In this document: one piece after another, positions 1 through 5,339 of the stretch
Layout of the letters: every line of letters begins with the position of its first letter
How positions within the stretch are numbered: position 1 is the first letter of the stretch
NCBI GenBank assembly: GCA_900542325.1
Contig: UQMY01000051.1
Span: 1-7,216, forward strand
Length of the DNA: 7,216 nucleotides
From: an uncultured Collinsella sp.
GTDB lineage: Bacteria; Actinomycetota; Coriobacteriia; Coriobacteriales; Coriobacteriaceae
Direction: 5' to 3'
Made by a program: the position numbers and the translations under genes
The notes under the pieces: model-generated
Seen by the model: the letters and a program-made list of their open reading frames with translations, nothing else
Databases searched by the model: none
Told to the model about the DNA's origin: nothing

Positions 1-72
1 CGGCCCTGCCGGGGCGCGAGGCGTAGGGACTACCCACACGAACTCACGAAGGCTCCACTAAAGCCTATCATT
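1..72. other. left-edge stretch without an identifiable gene
   Basis: No RNA gene or convincing ORF is visible here. One plus-strand frame (codons from base 3) reads ALPGREA and stops with TAG at 24-26, with G or C at nearly all third positions. It could be the last few codons of a gene lying to the left, which would fit the plus-strand terminator at 168-217, but seven residues are too few to support a call. A small palindrome, GTAG-GGA-CTAC, lies just downstream of that stop. Confidence 0.3.
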
Positions 73-106
73 TAGGGGCAGGTTTATTTTGGCAGGTTTT
101 ACCTGC
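73..106 (+). repeat. REP-like palindromic repeat, copy A1
   Basis: A 20-base head (73-92, beginning TAGGGGCAGG and ending TTTTGG) is followed by a short hairpin, GCAGGT/ACCTGC with a TTT loop (92-106). The same 20 bases recur exactly, in inverted orientation, at 233-252, again followed by a hairpin. A conserved single-stranded head plus a small hairpin, arranged as an inverted pair, is the layout of REP/BIME elements that are mobilised by Y1 (RAYT) transposases in many bacteria. No such transposase is in the window, so family membership is inference. Confidence 0.65.
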
Positions 107-167
107 GGAAACGCCCCGGTTGCGGCATCACGATAAACCGCGCGCCGTTATACACGCATAGCACCCC

Positions 168-217
168 AAAGGGGGCCGGCCTCATCACAACCCGAGGCCG
201 GCCCCCTTTGCTGTTTT
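168..217 (+). terminator. strong intrinsic terminator hairpin
   Basis: A perfect 16-bp stem (168-183 with 194-209) is very GC rich and contains GGCCGGCC. Its loop is 10 nt (184-193). The 3' arm ends in TTT and is followed after a short break by TTTT at 214-217. It is best read as the plus-strand terminator of a gene outside the window. The T run is interrupted, and no run follows on the minus strand. It sits exactly between the two inverted REP-like copies. Confidence 0.7.
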
Positions 218-252
218 ACCTGATAAAACTGACCAAAATAAACCTGCCCCTA
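213..252 (-). repeat. REP-like palindromic repeat, copy A2 (inverted)
   Basis: Read on the minus strand, the 20-base head (252-233) is identical to that of copy A1 and is followed by a hairpin with 6-bp arms (213-218 and 224-229, loop CCTGA). The hairpin sequence differs from copy A1 although the head is identical. That is expected for related elements held together by conserved head recognition rather than for a simple duplication. Copies A1 and A2 together form a head-out pair around the terminator. Confidence 0.65.
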
Positions 253-324
253 TTCGGCAGGACGAAGTGGATAAGCCCTTTTCCCAACCGCCGAAGACAC
301 ACGTAAACAGCATGCCCATGAGGG

Positions 325-330
325 TATAAT
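325..330 (+). promoter_or_regulatory. probable sigma-70-type -10 box of nfnAB
   Basis: A perfect TATAAT lies about 105 bases before the nfnA start. No good -35 hexamer is found 16-18 bases upstream; the best candidate, GTAAAC near 303-308, matches poorly, and there is no TG extension. Transcription would begin near 337, giving a leader of about 100 nt. The -10 match is exact but the promoter is predicted from one box only. Confidence 0.5.
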
Positions 331-334
331 TTGC

Positions 335-406
335 ACCGTATGTCCGCACATCGCCTGTGCGCGTACGGTTCTAATCGGGCTGCCGTCTATTTCCGTGGAG
401 GCACGG
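335..406 (+). promoter_or_regulatory. structured 5' leader of nfnAB
   Basis: The predicted leader starts with a hairpin whose outer arms are ACCGTA/TACGGT (335-340 and 364-369) and whose inner arms are CGCACA/TGTGCG (345-350 and 356-361). A second small hairpin, CCGT/ACGG (393-396 and 403-406), holds a GGAGG-like stretch in its loop. No known riboswitch class was recognised. The structures may stabilise the message or tune translation, but this is speculative. Confidence 0.3.
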
Positions 407-435
407 TTCGGCCGCCCTAACAAGAGAGGGGTTCT

Positions 436-1275
436 ATGTATAAGATCCTGGAGAAGACGCAGTTCTCGGAGAAGGTGTTCAAGTTCCGCATTGAGGCGCC
501 TGCAATCGCCAAGCATGCGCACGCTGGACAGTTCCTCATGGTTCGCGCCAACGAGACGGGCGAGCGCGTCCCGTTTACCCTAGCTGGCTGGAACGGTGAC
601 GAGGGCTGGGTCGAGTTCATCTTCATGGTGATCGGCAAGACCACCGAGATGCTTTCCACCTACGAGGCCGGCGAGTCGCTGCGCGACGTCGTGGGCCCGC
701 TGGGCGTTCCCACCGAGATGGCCGAGGGCCCCTGCGCCGTCATTGGCGGCGGCGTCGGCCTGGCAATTGCCTTCCCGGTCGCCAAGCACCTGGTCGAGAC
801 CGGCCACGAGGTGCACGCCATCATGGGCGCTCGCACCAAGGACCTCCTGCTCATGGAGGACCAGTTCCGCGAGCTCCTCGACGAGGACCACATCCACATC
901 ACCACTGACGACGGCTCCTACGGCGAGCAGGGCGTTGTCACCGCTCCGCTGGAGCGCCTGCTGCAGGACAAGGCCGTGAGCCAGGTCTTCTGCGTCGGCC
1001 CCGTTCCGATGATGAAGTTCTCGACCCTCACCGCCCAGAAGTACGACACCCCCATCACCGCGTCACTCAACCCCATCATGGTTGACGGCACCGGCATGTG
1101 CGGCTGCTGCCGCGTCGAGGTGGGCGGCGTGACCAAGTTTGCTTGCGTCGACGGCCCCGACTTCGATGCCACCCTGGTCGACTGGGATGACCTTCGTGCC
1201 CGCCAGGCCGCTTACCGTTCCGAAGAGGGCGAGTCCCTCAAGGCCTATGAGGAAAAGAGCTGCGCATGCCACTAG
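436..1275 (+). CDS. nfnA: NfnA: NADH-dependent ferredoxin:NADP+ oxidoreductase subunit A
   Basis: This 279-residue flavoprotein is the small subunit of the cytoplasmic electron-bifurcating Nfn complex, which couples NADPH oxidation to reduction of ferredoxin and NAD+ or runs in reverse. Visible parts, in order, are an N-terminal ferredoxin-reductase-type beta barrel with the FAD motif RVPFTLAGW (44-52), a nucleotide-binding stretch with GGGVGLAIAFPVAK (104-117), the VCVGP-like loop FCVGPVPMM (185-193), and a C-terminal [2Fe-2S] site DGTGMCGCCRV...FACVDGPDF with Cys222, Cys224, Cys225 and Cys237. In Nfn structures an aspartate serves as the fourth cluster ligand; Asp217 may be that residue here. 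The length is normal for the family. The ATG at 436 is preceded by GAGAGGGG (424-431). The last 10 bases overlap nfnB, so the two are co-translated. The tail ends in CACH, two extra cysteines of unknown use. PyrK-like or sulfide dehydrogenase subunits are close relatives, but the nfnB neighbour decides the call. Confidence 0.9.
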   Translation: MYKILEKTQFSEKVFKFRIEAPAIAKHAHAGQFLMVRANETGERVPFTLAGWNGDEGWVEFIFMVIGKTTEMLSTYEAGESLRDVVGPLGVPTEMAEGPCAVIGGGVGLAIAFPVAKHLVETGHEVHAIMGARTKDLLLMEDQFRELLDEDHIHITTDDGSYGEQGVVTAPLERLLQDKAVSQVFCVGPVPMMKFSTLTAQKYDTPITASLNPIMVDGTGMCGCCRVEVGGVTKFACVDGPDFDATLVDWDDLRARQAAYRSEEGESLKAYEEKSCACH

Positions 1276-2675
1276 TTAATGGTCGTTTCGTTGCCGATAT
1301 GAAGTCGCCCCGCACCCCCGATAACGAGGAGCCGGCCGCCGAGCGCGCCTGCGACTTCCGCCCCGTCGACAAGGGCTTCACCGAGGAGATGGCGCTGGCC
1401 GAGGCCGAGCGCTGCCTCAACTGCAAGAAGCCGTTCTGTGTTGAGGGCTGCCCCGTCAACATCAACATCCCCCGCTTTATCGAGCAGATCCGCGCGAAGG
1501 ACTTCGGCGGCGCTCTCGATACCATCCGCGAGGACTCCATGCTTCCCGCCATCTGCGGCCGCGTCTGCCCGCAGGAGAACCAGTGCGAGGGCAAGTGCAT
1601 CCGTGGTAAGAAGTCCGAGCCCGTGGCCATCGGCCAGCTCGAGCGCTTCCTGGGTGACCGCCCCGAGCTCGCCTCCACGCCCAAGATGGCCCCCAAGAAC
1701 GGCAAGAAGGTCGCCGTCGTCGGCTCCGGCCCGTCCGGCATCACCTGTGCCGGCGAGCTCGCCCGCAACGGCTTTGACGTCACCGTCTTCGAGGCTTTCT
1801 TCACCGGCGGCGGCGTGCTGGTCTACGGCATCCCCGAGTTCCGTCTGCCCAAGGCAGTCGTCAAGCGCGAGATCGACGGCCTGGAGGACATGGGCGTCAA
1901 GTTTGAGTACAACTCCGTCGTGGGCAACATGGCCACGGCCGAGGAGCTGTTCGAGCAGGGCTTCGACGCCATCTACGTGGCGACCGGCGCTGGCCTGCCC
2001 AAGTTCCTCAACGTCCCCGGCGAGAACCTGCCCAACGTCTTCTTCGCTAACGAGTACCTCACCCGCGTGAACCTGATGAAGGCCAACAAGTTCCCCGAGT
2101 ACGACACCCCCACCAAGCACGGCAAGAACGTCGTCGTCTTTGGTGGCGGCAACGTGGCTATGGACGCCGTCCGTACCGCCAAGCGCCTGGGTGCCGAGCA
2201 CGCCATCATCGCCTACCGTCGTACCGAGGACGAGATGCCCTGCCGTCGCGCCGAGCTGCACCATGCTAAGGCCGAGGGCGTCGAGGTTCTGCCGCTCGTC
2301 TCCCCGCTCGAGTTTGTCGCTGGCGAGGACGGCTCCGTGTGCGCCGTCAAGGTCCAGAAGATGGAGCTCGGCGAGCCTGACGAGTCCGGCCGTCGTCGCC
2401 CGGTGCCCATCGAGGGCGCCATCGAGGAGATCCCCTGCGACGTCGCGATCTCGGCTATCGGCACCAACGCCAACCCCTTCGCCGCCAAGATCGGCGGCAA
2501 GATGGAGCTCAACAAGTGGGGCTACATCGTTGCCGACGAGGAGACCGGCCAGACCACCGATCCCCGCATCTGGGCCGGCGGCGACATCGTCACCGGTGCC
2601 GCTACGGTCATTCTGGCGATGGGCGCCGGCAAGAAGGCCGCTGCCTCCATCACCAAGAGCCTGCTGGGCGAGTAA
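1266..2675 (+). CDS. nfnB: NfnB: NADPH-binding bifurcating subunit (GltA/GltD-like)
   Basis: This 469-residue protein is commonly annotated as NADPH-dependent glutamate synthase small chain, but next to nfnA it is best read as NfnB, which carries the bifurcating FAD, two [4Fe-4S] clusters and the NADP(H) site. The cluster region has Cys50, 53, 58 and 62 (CLNCKKPFCVEGCPV) and Cys97, 101, 107 and 111 (CGRVCPQENQCEGKC). The FAD Rossmann motif is VVGSGPSGITCAGELA (151-166), followed by GGVLVYGIPEFRLP (182-195). The NADPH motif is FGGGNVAMDAVRTAKRLGA (292-310), and a C-terminal FAD contact is AGGDIVTGAATVILAMGAG (437-455). Length matches the family. The ATG at 1266 lies inside the end of nfnA (10-bp overlap), which points to translational coupling. 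Codons are almost all G/C-ending, as in highly expressed genes. No large glutamate synthase subunit is adjacent, which argues against a true GltD role. A terminator follows at 2704-2743. Confidence 0.9.
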   Translation: MPLVNGRFVADMKSPRTPDNEEPAAERACDFRPVDKGFTEEMALAEAERCLNCKKPFCVEGCPVNINIPRFIEQIRAKDFGGALDTIREDSMLPAICGRVCPQENQCEGKCIRGKKSEPVAIGQLERFLGDRPELASTPKMAPKNGKKVAVVGSGPSGITCAGELARNGFDVTVFEAFFTGGGVLVYGIPEFRLPKAVVKREIDGLEDMGVKFEYNSVVGNMATAEELFEQGFDAIYVATGAGLPKFLNVPGENLPNVFFANEYLTRVNLMKANKFPEYDTPTKHGKNVVVFGGGNVAMDAVRTAKRLGAEHAIIAYRRTEDEMPCRRAELHHAKAEGVEVLPLVSPLEFVAGEDGSVCAVKVQKMELGEPDESGRRRPVPIEGAIEEIPCDVAISAIGTNANPFAAKIGGKMELNKWGYIVADEETGQTTDPRIWAGGDIVTGAATVILAMGAGKKAAASITKSLLGE

Positions 2676-2703
2676 TCACCTGCAGCGCTAGCCACCAAAC
2701 GGC

Positions 2704-2743
2704 AAAGTCCCCGTCGAGCACACGCCCGGCGGGGACTTTTTAT
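2704..2743 (+). terminator. intrinsic terminator of nfnAB
   Basis: The arms AAAGTCCCCG (2704-2713) and CGGGGACTTT (2730-2739) pair perfectly. Three more pairs (one G-U) can extend the stem inward to 2716/2727, leaving a 10-nt loop. A run of five T (2737-2741) and TATA follow. It starts 28 bases after the nfnB stop, the usual place for an operon terminator. Confidence 0.85.
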
Positions 2744-2751
2744 ACCGGCCG

Positions 2752-2796
2752 CCCCAACCACCACGATGGGGACAGGCACCTTTGCGGTGGTTGGGG
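2752..2796 (+). repeat. REP-like GGGGACAG-core hairpin, copy B1
   Basis: Eleven-base arms, CCCCAACCACC (2752-2762) and GGTGGTTGGGG (2786-2796), enclose the core GGGGACAGGCACCTTTG (2768-2784). The core and inner arms recur on the minus strand at 3088-3128 with few changes. GGGGACAGGCACC-type sequences inside variable stems are found repeatedly in intergenic DNA of diverse bacteria and are typical of REP-like families; that comparison is from memory and not from a search. Confidence 0.7.
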
Positions 2797-2813
2797 ACTT
2801 GCCCGGTCGCTTT

Positions 2814-2870
2814 ATCTCAATCTGTAACAGTTAGGCCCTGTTGAGCCTTGTAGTTGTTACAGATCAAGAT
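2814..2870. repeat. 57-bp palindromic unit 1 of a tandem array
   Basis: Perfect 10-bp arms ATCTGTAACA (2820-2829) and TGTTACAGAT (2855-2864) enclose a 25-nt interior that begins GTTAG. Outer flanks ATCTCA (2814-2819) and CAAGAT (2865-2870) extend the palindrome imperfectly to 14 of 16 positions. The interior has a small AGGC/GCCT complement (2833-2836 and 2845-2848). A 23-nt linker separates it from unit 2. Confidence 0.85.
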
Positions 2871-2893
2871 ATTGTGCCGGCCGCCCACGCTGC

Positions 2894-2950
2894 ATCTCAA
2901 TCTGTAACAGTTAGAAACCAAATATGCCGCCTGGTGTTACAGATCAAGAC
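2894..2950. repeat. 57-bp palindromic unit 2 of a tandem array
   Basis: The arms are the same as in unit 1 (2900-2909 and 2935-2944), exactly 80 bases downstream, with the same outer flank ATCTCA and a right flank CAAGAC. The interior is again 25 nt and starts GTTAG, but the rest differs from unit 1. A 24-nt linker leads to unit 3. Confidence 0.85.
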
Positions 2951-2974
2951 GTTGGGCTGACGGCCGAACGGTTC

Positions 2975-3031
2975 ATCTAAATCTGTAACAGTTAGAGCCA
3001 TTTTCGCTGGCTTGGTGTTACAGATCGAGAT
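2975..3031. repeat. 57-bp palindromic unit 3 of a tandem array
   Basis: The arms are at 2981-2990 and 3016-3025, 81 bases from unit 2. Outer flanks are ATCTAA and CGAGAT. The 25-nt interior starts GTTAG and carries a clear inner stem, AGCCA/TGGCT (2996-3000 and 3008-3012), so this unit can fold as a two-part hairpin. A perfect 10-bp palindrome, TTTTGCAAAA (3031-3040), follows directly. Confidence 0.85.
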
Positions 3032-3087
3032 TTTGCAAAAGCCGAGGATAGGCACTGCCGCCAAGGCCTTCCCCTCCGCCTAAAACA

Positions 3088-3128
3088 AAAACCACCACAA
3101 AGGTGTCTGTCCCCTTTGTGGTGGTTTT
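3088..3128 (-). terminator. REP-like hairpin, copy B2, doubling as terminator
   Basis: The arms (3088-3102 and 3114-3128) form a perfect 15-bp stem with an 11-nt loop (3103-3113). Read on the minus strand the stem holds GGGGACAGACACCTTTG and is followed by TTTTTGTTTTA, a good U tract. It begins 7 bases past the stop of the kinase-like gene, so it should terminate that transcript. Its sequence is a near copy of the hairpin at 2752-2796 in opposite orientation, so a REP-like repeat appears to serve as the gene's terminator. Confidence 0.75.
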
Positions 3129-3134
3129 GGTCGG

Positions 3135-3758
3135 TTAGCCTTCGAGCTGCGCCAGCTTGTAGCGGTAGGCAGCGGCGATAACGTCTTTGCAGCCTTCGCG
3201 CCCCAGCTTGGCGCGGTTGACGACGATATCCTTACCGCTCGTCATCTTCCACTTGCCGGCGCTGTAGCGCTTATAGAACGCCTCGCGCGCCTTCTGCTGC
3301 TGTTTGACCAGCTTGGCGCCCTTCTTTTTGTTAAGGCCACGCTTCTTGCGCACAATCTCGACGCGGTCCTCAAAGGGAGCGGTCACCAACACGGCAATGT
3401 GGTTGGGGTTGTTGCGAAGCAGGTAATCGGACAGCCGGCCTTCGATAATGCAGCTCTCGGTCTCACCCAAGTCCAAAATCACCTGGCTCATCTTTTGGAA
3501 TAGCTTGTCCGAGTACGAACGGGCATCGTAGCGGTCGGGCAGAAACGCCATGTTCTCCACGGCCAGGCGCTCATCATAGGCGGCCATCTTATCGAGCGAC
3601 TCGCCCGCGCGCAGCGACGCACGCACCAGCAGCTCATTGTCGTACAGCGGAATCCCCAACTCGTTGGCGAGGATGCGTCCGATCTCGTGGCCCTCGGCAC
3701 CAAAGTCGCGCGCGATGGTAATGACCACAGGATTCTTCTTGTTCTCCAGATCGCTCAT
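3135..3758 (-). CDS. cytidylate kinase-like family protein
   Basis: The 207-residue soluble protein resembles the cytidylate-kinase-like P-loop family (AAA_26 type), proteins of unsettled substrate found widely in anaerobes. The N-terminal stretch ITIARDFGAEGHEIGRILA (13-31) matches the family's usual ITISREYGSGGREIGRLLA pattern, followed by LGIPLYDNELL (34-44). A central IIEGRLSDYLL (104-114) corresponds to the family GRCADYIL segment, and a basic LID-like stretch (137-164) is rich in Lys and Arg. The P-loop lacks the Walker A lysine, as is common in this family, and has Glu-His where relatives have Gly-Arg, so nucleotide kinase activity is uncertain. The ATG at 3758 has AAAGGA six bases upstream. 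It lies 167 bases downstream of the transporter operon and ends in the hairpin at 3088-3128. It is not the housekeeping Cmk. Confidence 0.75.
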   Translation of the reverse strand: MSDLENKKNPVVITIARDFGAEGHEIGRILANELGIPLYDNELLVRASLRAGESLDKMAAYDERLAVENMAFLPDRYDARSYSDKLFQKMSQVILDLGETESCIIEGRLSDYLLRNNPNHIAVLVTAPFEDRVEIVRKKRGLNKKKGAKLVKQQQKAREAFYKRYSAGKWKMTSGKDIVVNRAKLGREGCKDVIAAAYRYKLAQLEG

Positions 3759-3819
3759 CGCGATTCCTTTCTAACAAATGAGAAAAGGGCTGTTTATCTC
3801 TTATTCCCACGATACCGTA

Positions 3820-3925
3820 CCTGGGTTTTCCTGGTGCCCAAGATTGGCCTGAAAGAGGAGCGACGCGTACTTTGGTACGCGAGCGACGGTTTGAAGGCCA
3901 AGGTTGGGTGCCAGGGAAAGCCAGG
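3820..3925. repeat. 106-nt long imperfect hairpin after the transporter operon
   Basis: The arms 3820-3854 and 3890-3925 are complementary at about 28 of 35 positions with one bulge. The core carries a separate perfect 7-bp stem, CGCGTAC/GTACGCG (3864-3870 and 3875-3881), with a TTTG loop and a GAGCGAC direct repeat around it. The element directly abuts the stop codon of the last permease gene (TAG at 3928-3926 on the minus strand). No T run follows closely on either strand, so it is not a standard terminator. It may block 3' exonucleases, separate expression of the kinase gene, or be a MITE-like insertion. Confidence 0.75.
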
Positions 3926-4564
3926 CTATGCGGCTACGATGCGGCGTTGGTAAGCTCGGACCAGCAGCGAGATACCAAAGTTGAGCACAAAGTACATCGC
4001 AAACACCAGGCCGTAGAGCATAAGCACCTGCGACAGATCGATCGCGTGGGCCATCACGACGTTTGCCGTGTACATGAGCTCGGCCACGTTAATGCCCGAA
4101 AGATACGAGCTGTCCTTGATGACGGTCGTGCACTGGCTAAACAGCGCCGGAATAATCGTCTTAAACGTCTGCGGCAGAATGATGTAGCGCATGGTGGCAA
4201 AGAAGCCAAAGCCCTGGCTCTGCGCTGCCTCAAACTGGCCGCGCGGAATCGAGTTGAGGCCGCCGCGCACAATCTCGGCCATAACAGCGCTGGTAAACAG
4301 CGTAAAGGGGATGGTCGAAATCACAATGTCCAAACCCTGCACCGTAAAGTAGATAAACAGGATCCACAGCAGGTTCGGCGTGCAACGGAACAGCTCGATA
4401 TAGGCGCTCACCAAAATACGGAACGGGCGGGGCGCATAGCTTTTAACAAGCGCCAGCACCGTGCCAAAGATGAGCGAGAAAAAGATCGACAGCGCCGAGA
4501 TCTCGATCGTCTTAACAAAGCCGCCCCAAATGTAGAGCAGGTTGGTCGCGTTGAAGATTTCCAT
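3926..4564 (-). CDS. polar amino acid ABC transporter permease (second)
   Basis: This 212-residue inner-membrane protein is one half of the channel of an amino acid importer of the PAAT (His/Glu/Gln) type. It begins with a segment carrying the family pattern near Thr19 (TIEISALSIFFSLIFGTVLALV), then YIELFRCTPNLL (55-66), where the R-x-TP element is a hallmark of these permeases. The EAA cytoplasmic loop that contacts the ATPase is EIVRGGLNSIPRGQFEAAQSQGF (97-119, shown here as one motif by its ends E97 and F119). Four to five hydrophobic segments are visible. AGAGGAGG sits eight bases before the ATG at 4564, and the gene starts three bases past the stop of the first permease. The stop touches the long hairpin at 3820-3925. 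The two permeases are clearly different proteins, so they probably form a heterodimer. The substrate cannot be read from sequence. Confidence 0.87.
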   Translation of the reverse strand: MEIFNATNLLYIWGGFVKTIEISALSIFFSLIFGTVLALVKSYAPRPFRILVSAYIELFRCTPNLLWILFIYFTVQGLDIVISTIPFTLFTSAVMAEIVRGGLNSIPRGQFEAAQSQGFGFFATMRYIILPQTFKTIIPALFSQCTTVIKDSSYLSGINVAELMYTANVVMAHAIDLSQVLMLYGLVFAMYFVLNFGISLLVRAYQRRIVAA

Positions 4565-4567
4565 GCG

Positions 4568-5314
4568 CTAGGCCTCCTCTACGTTGTCGAGCCCCAGCTC
4601 GGCGAGGCTCACGCCGCGCGGACGCTCCTTGGAGCGGCGCTCGAGCCACTGCACCAGCATGGCGAGCGGAAAGCAGATGATGAAGTACATAAGGCAGCAG
4701 ACGATGTATCCCTGCAGGTAACCGTACAGGCTCACAAAGTTGTCTGAACGGTACATAAGGTCGCCGCCGGCCACAAGCGCCAGCACCGACGTGTTCTTGA
4801 CTAGGTTGAGTGCCTGGTTACACAGCGGCGGCAGAATGATCTTGAACGTCTGGGGCAGCACGATGTACCAGTATGCCTGCGCACGGGTGAAGCCCTGGCT
4901 CTGCGCCGCCTCCATCTGACCGCGCGGAACCGCCTCGATACCGGTGCGGATGACCTCCGAGATGTAGGCCGCGTGATACAGGCCCACGCCCAAGAAGCCC
5001 AGCACGAACGGCGCGATGCGCACCGGCTGGTCGGCACCGGTTATGGCCTGCAAAAACTGCGGACCAGCCATGTACATAAAGAGCACCTGCACGGGCAACG
5101 GGGTGTTCTGGTAAAACTCCACGTACACGCGGCTTATGGTGCGCAGCACGCGCGAACGGGTGGTAGAGAACACACCCAGCAGCGTGCCCAGTACCAGCGA
5201 CAGCAGCAGACCGGCAACGACCACCTGTAGCGTCACGCCAAAGCCCTCCCAGAAGGGCCCCATGTTTTGAAATGTCGTCGACCAACGGTCGGCGTCAAAT
5301 AATCCTTCGAGCAT
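4568..5314 (-). CDS. polar amino acid ABC transporter permease (first)
   Basis: A 248-residue membrane subunit paired with the next permease. A first membrane span covers about residues 27-49, then comes VEFYQNTPLPVQ (65-76) with the TP element. The EAA loop lies at about 120-142, with AVPRGQMEAAQSQGF at its core, and further hydrophobic segments follow to about 230 before a charged C-terminal tail. The reading frame stays open upstream to a TTG at 5347, inside the substrate-binding gene. The ATG at 5314 was chosen because AAGGAAGGA lies just before it with about five bases of spacing, and it fits the 25-base gap after the previous stop. Its tail is longer than that of the second permease and rich in Glu and Arg. 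It is part of the four-gene minus-strand operon. Confidence 0.87.
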   Translation of the reverse strand: MLEGLFDADRWSTTFQNMGPFWEGFGVTLQVVVAGLLLSLVLGTLLGVFSTTRSRVLRTISRVYVEFYQNTPLPVQVLFMYMAGPQFLQAITGADQPVRIAPFVLGFLGVGLYHAAYISEVIRTGIEAVPRGQMEAAQSQGFTRAQAYWYIVLPQTFKIILPPLCNQALNLVKNTSVLALVAGGDLMYRSDNFVSLYGYLQGYIVCCLMYFIICFPLAMLVQWLERRSKERPRGVSLAELGLDNVEEA

Positions 5315-5339
5315 TTGATTCCTTCCTTGGACGATGCGC

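Noticed and set aside
1272..2264. Long open frame (330 codons) on the minus strand opposite nfnB
   Set aside because: It is a shadow of biased G/C third positions in nfnB; its translation is low-complexity Ala, Gly, Leu, Val and Asp rich with no recognisable motif.
2814..3031. CRISPR array
   Set aside because: There are only three units, the repeated part is split into palindromic arms around a variable interior, linkers are 23-24 nt, and no cas gene is present.
2814..3031. Integron attC sites
   Set aside because: GTTAG and GTAAC resemble core-site pieces, but only one unit fits GTTRRRY, the RYYYAAC core is not matched, and there are no cassette ORFs or integrase.
3759..3819. Own promoter for the kinase-like gene
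   Set aside because: The best minus-strand hexamers (TTGGGC and TACGGT, 16 bases apart) match too poorly to report as a feature.
3872..4747. Open frame of 291 codons on the plus strand opposite the two permeases
   Set aside because: It crosses two real genes and the long hairpin, and its product is a charged His/Arg/Gln-rich string without homologous features.
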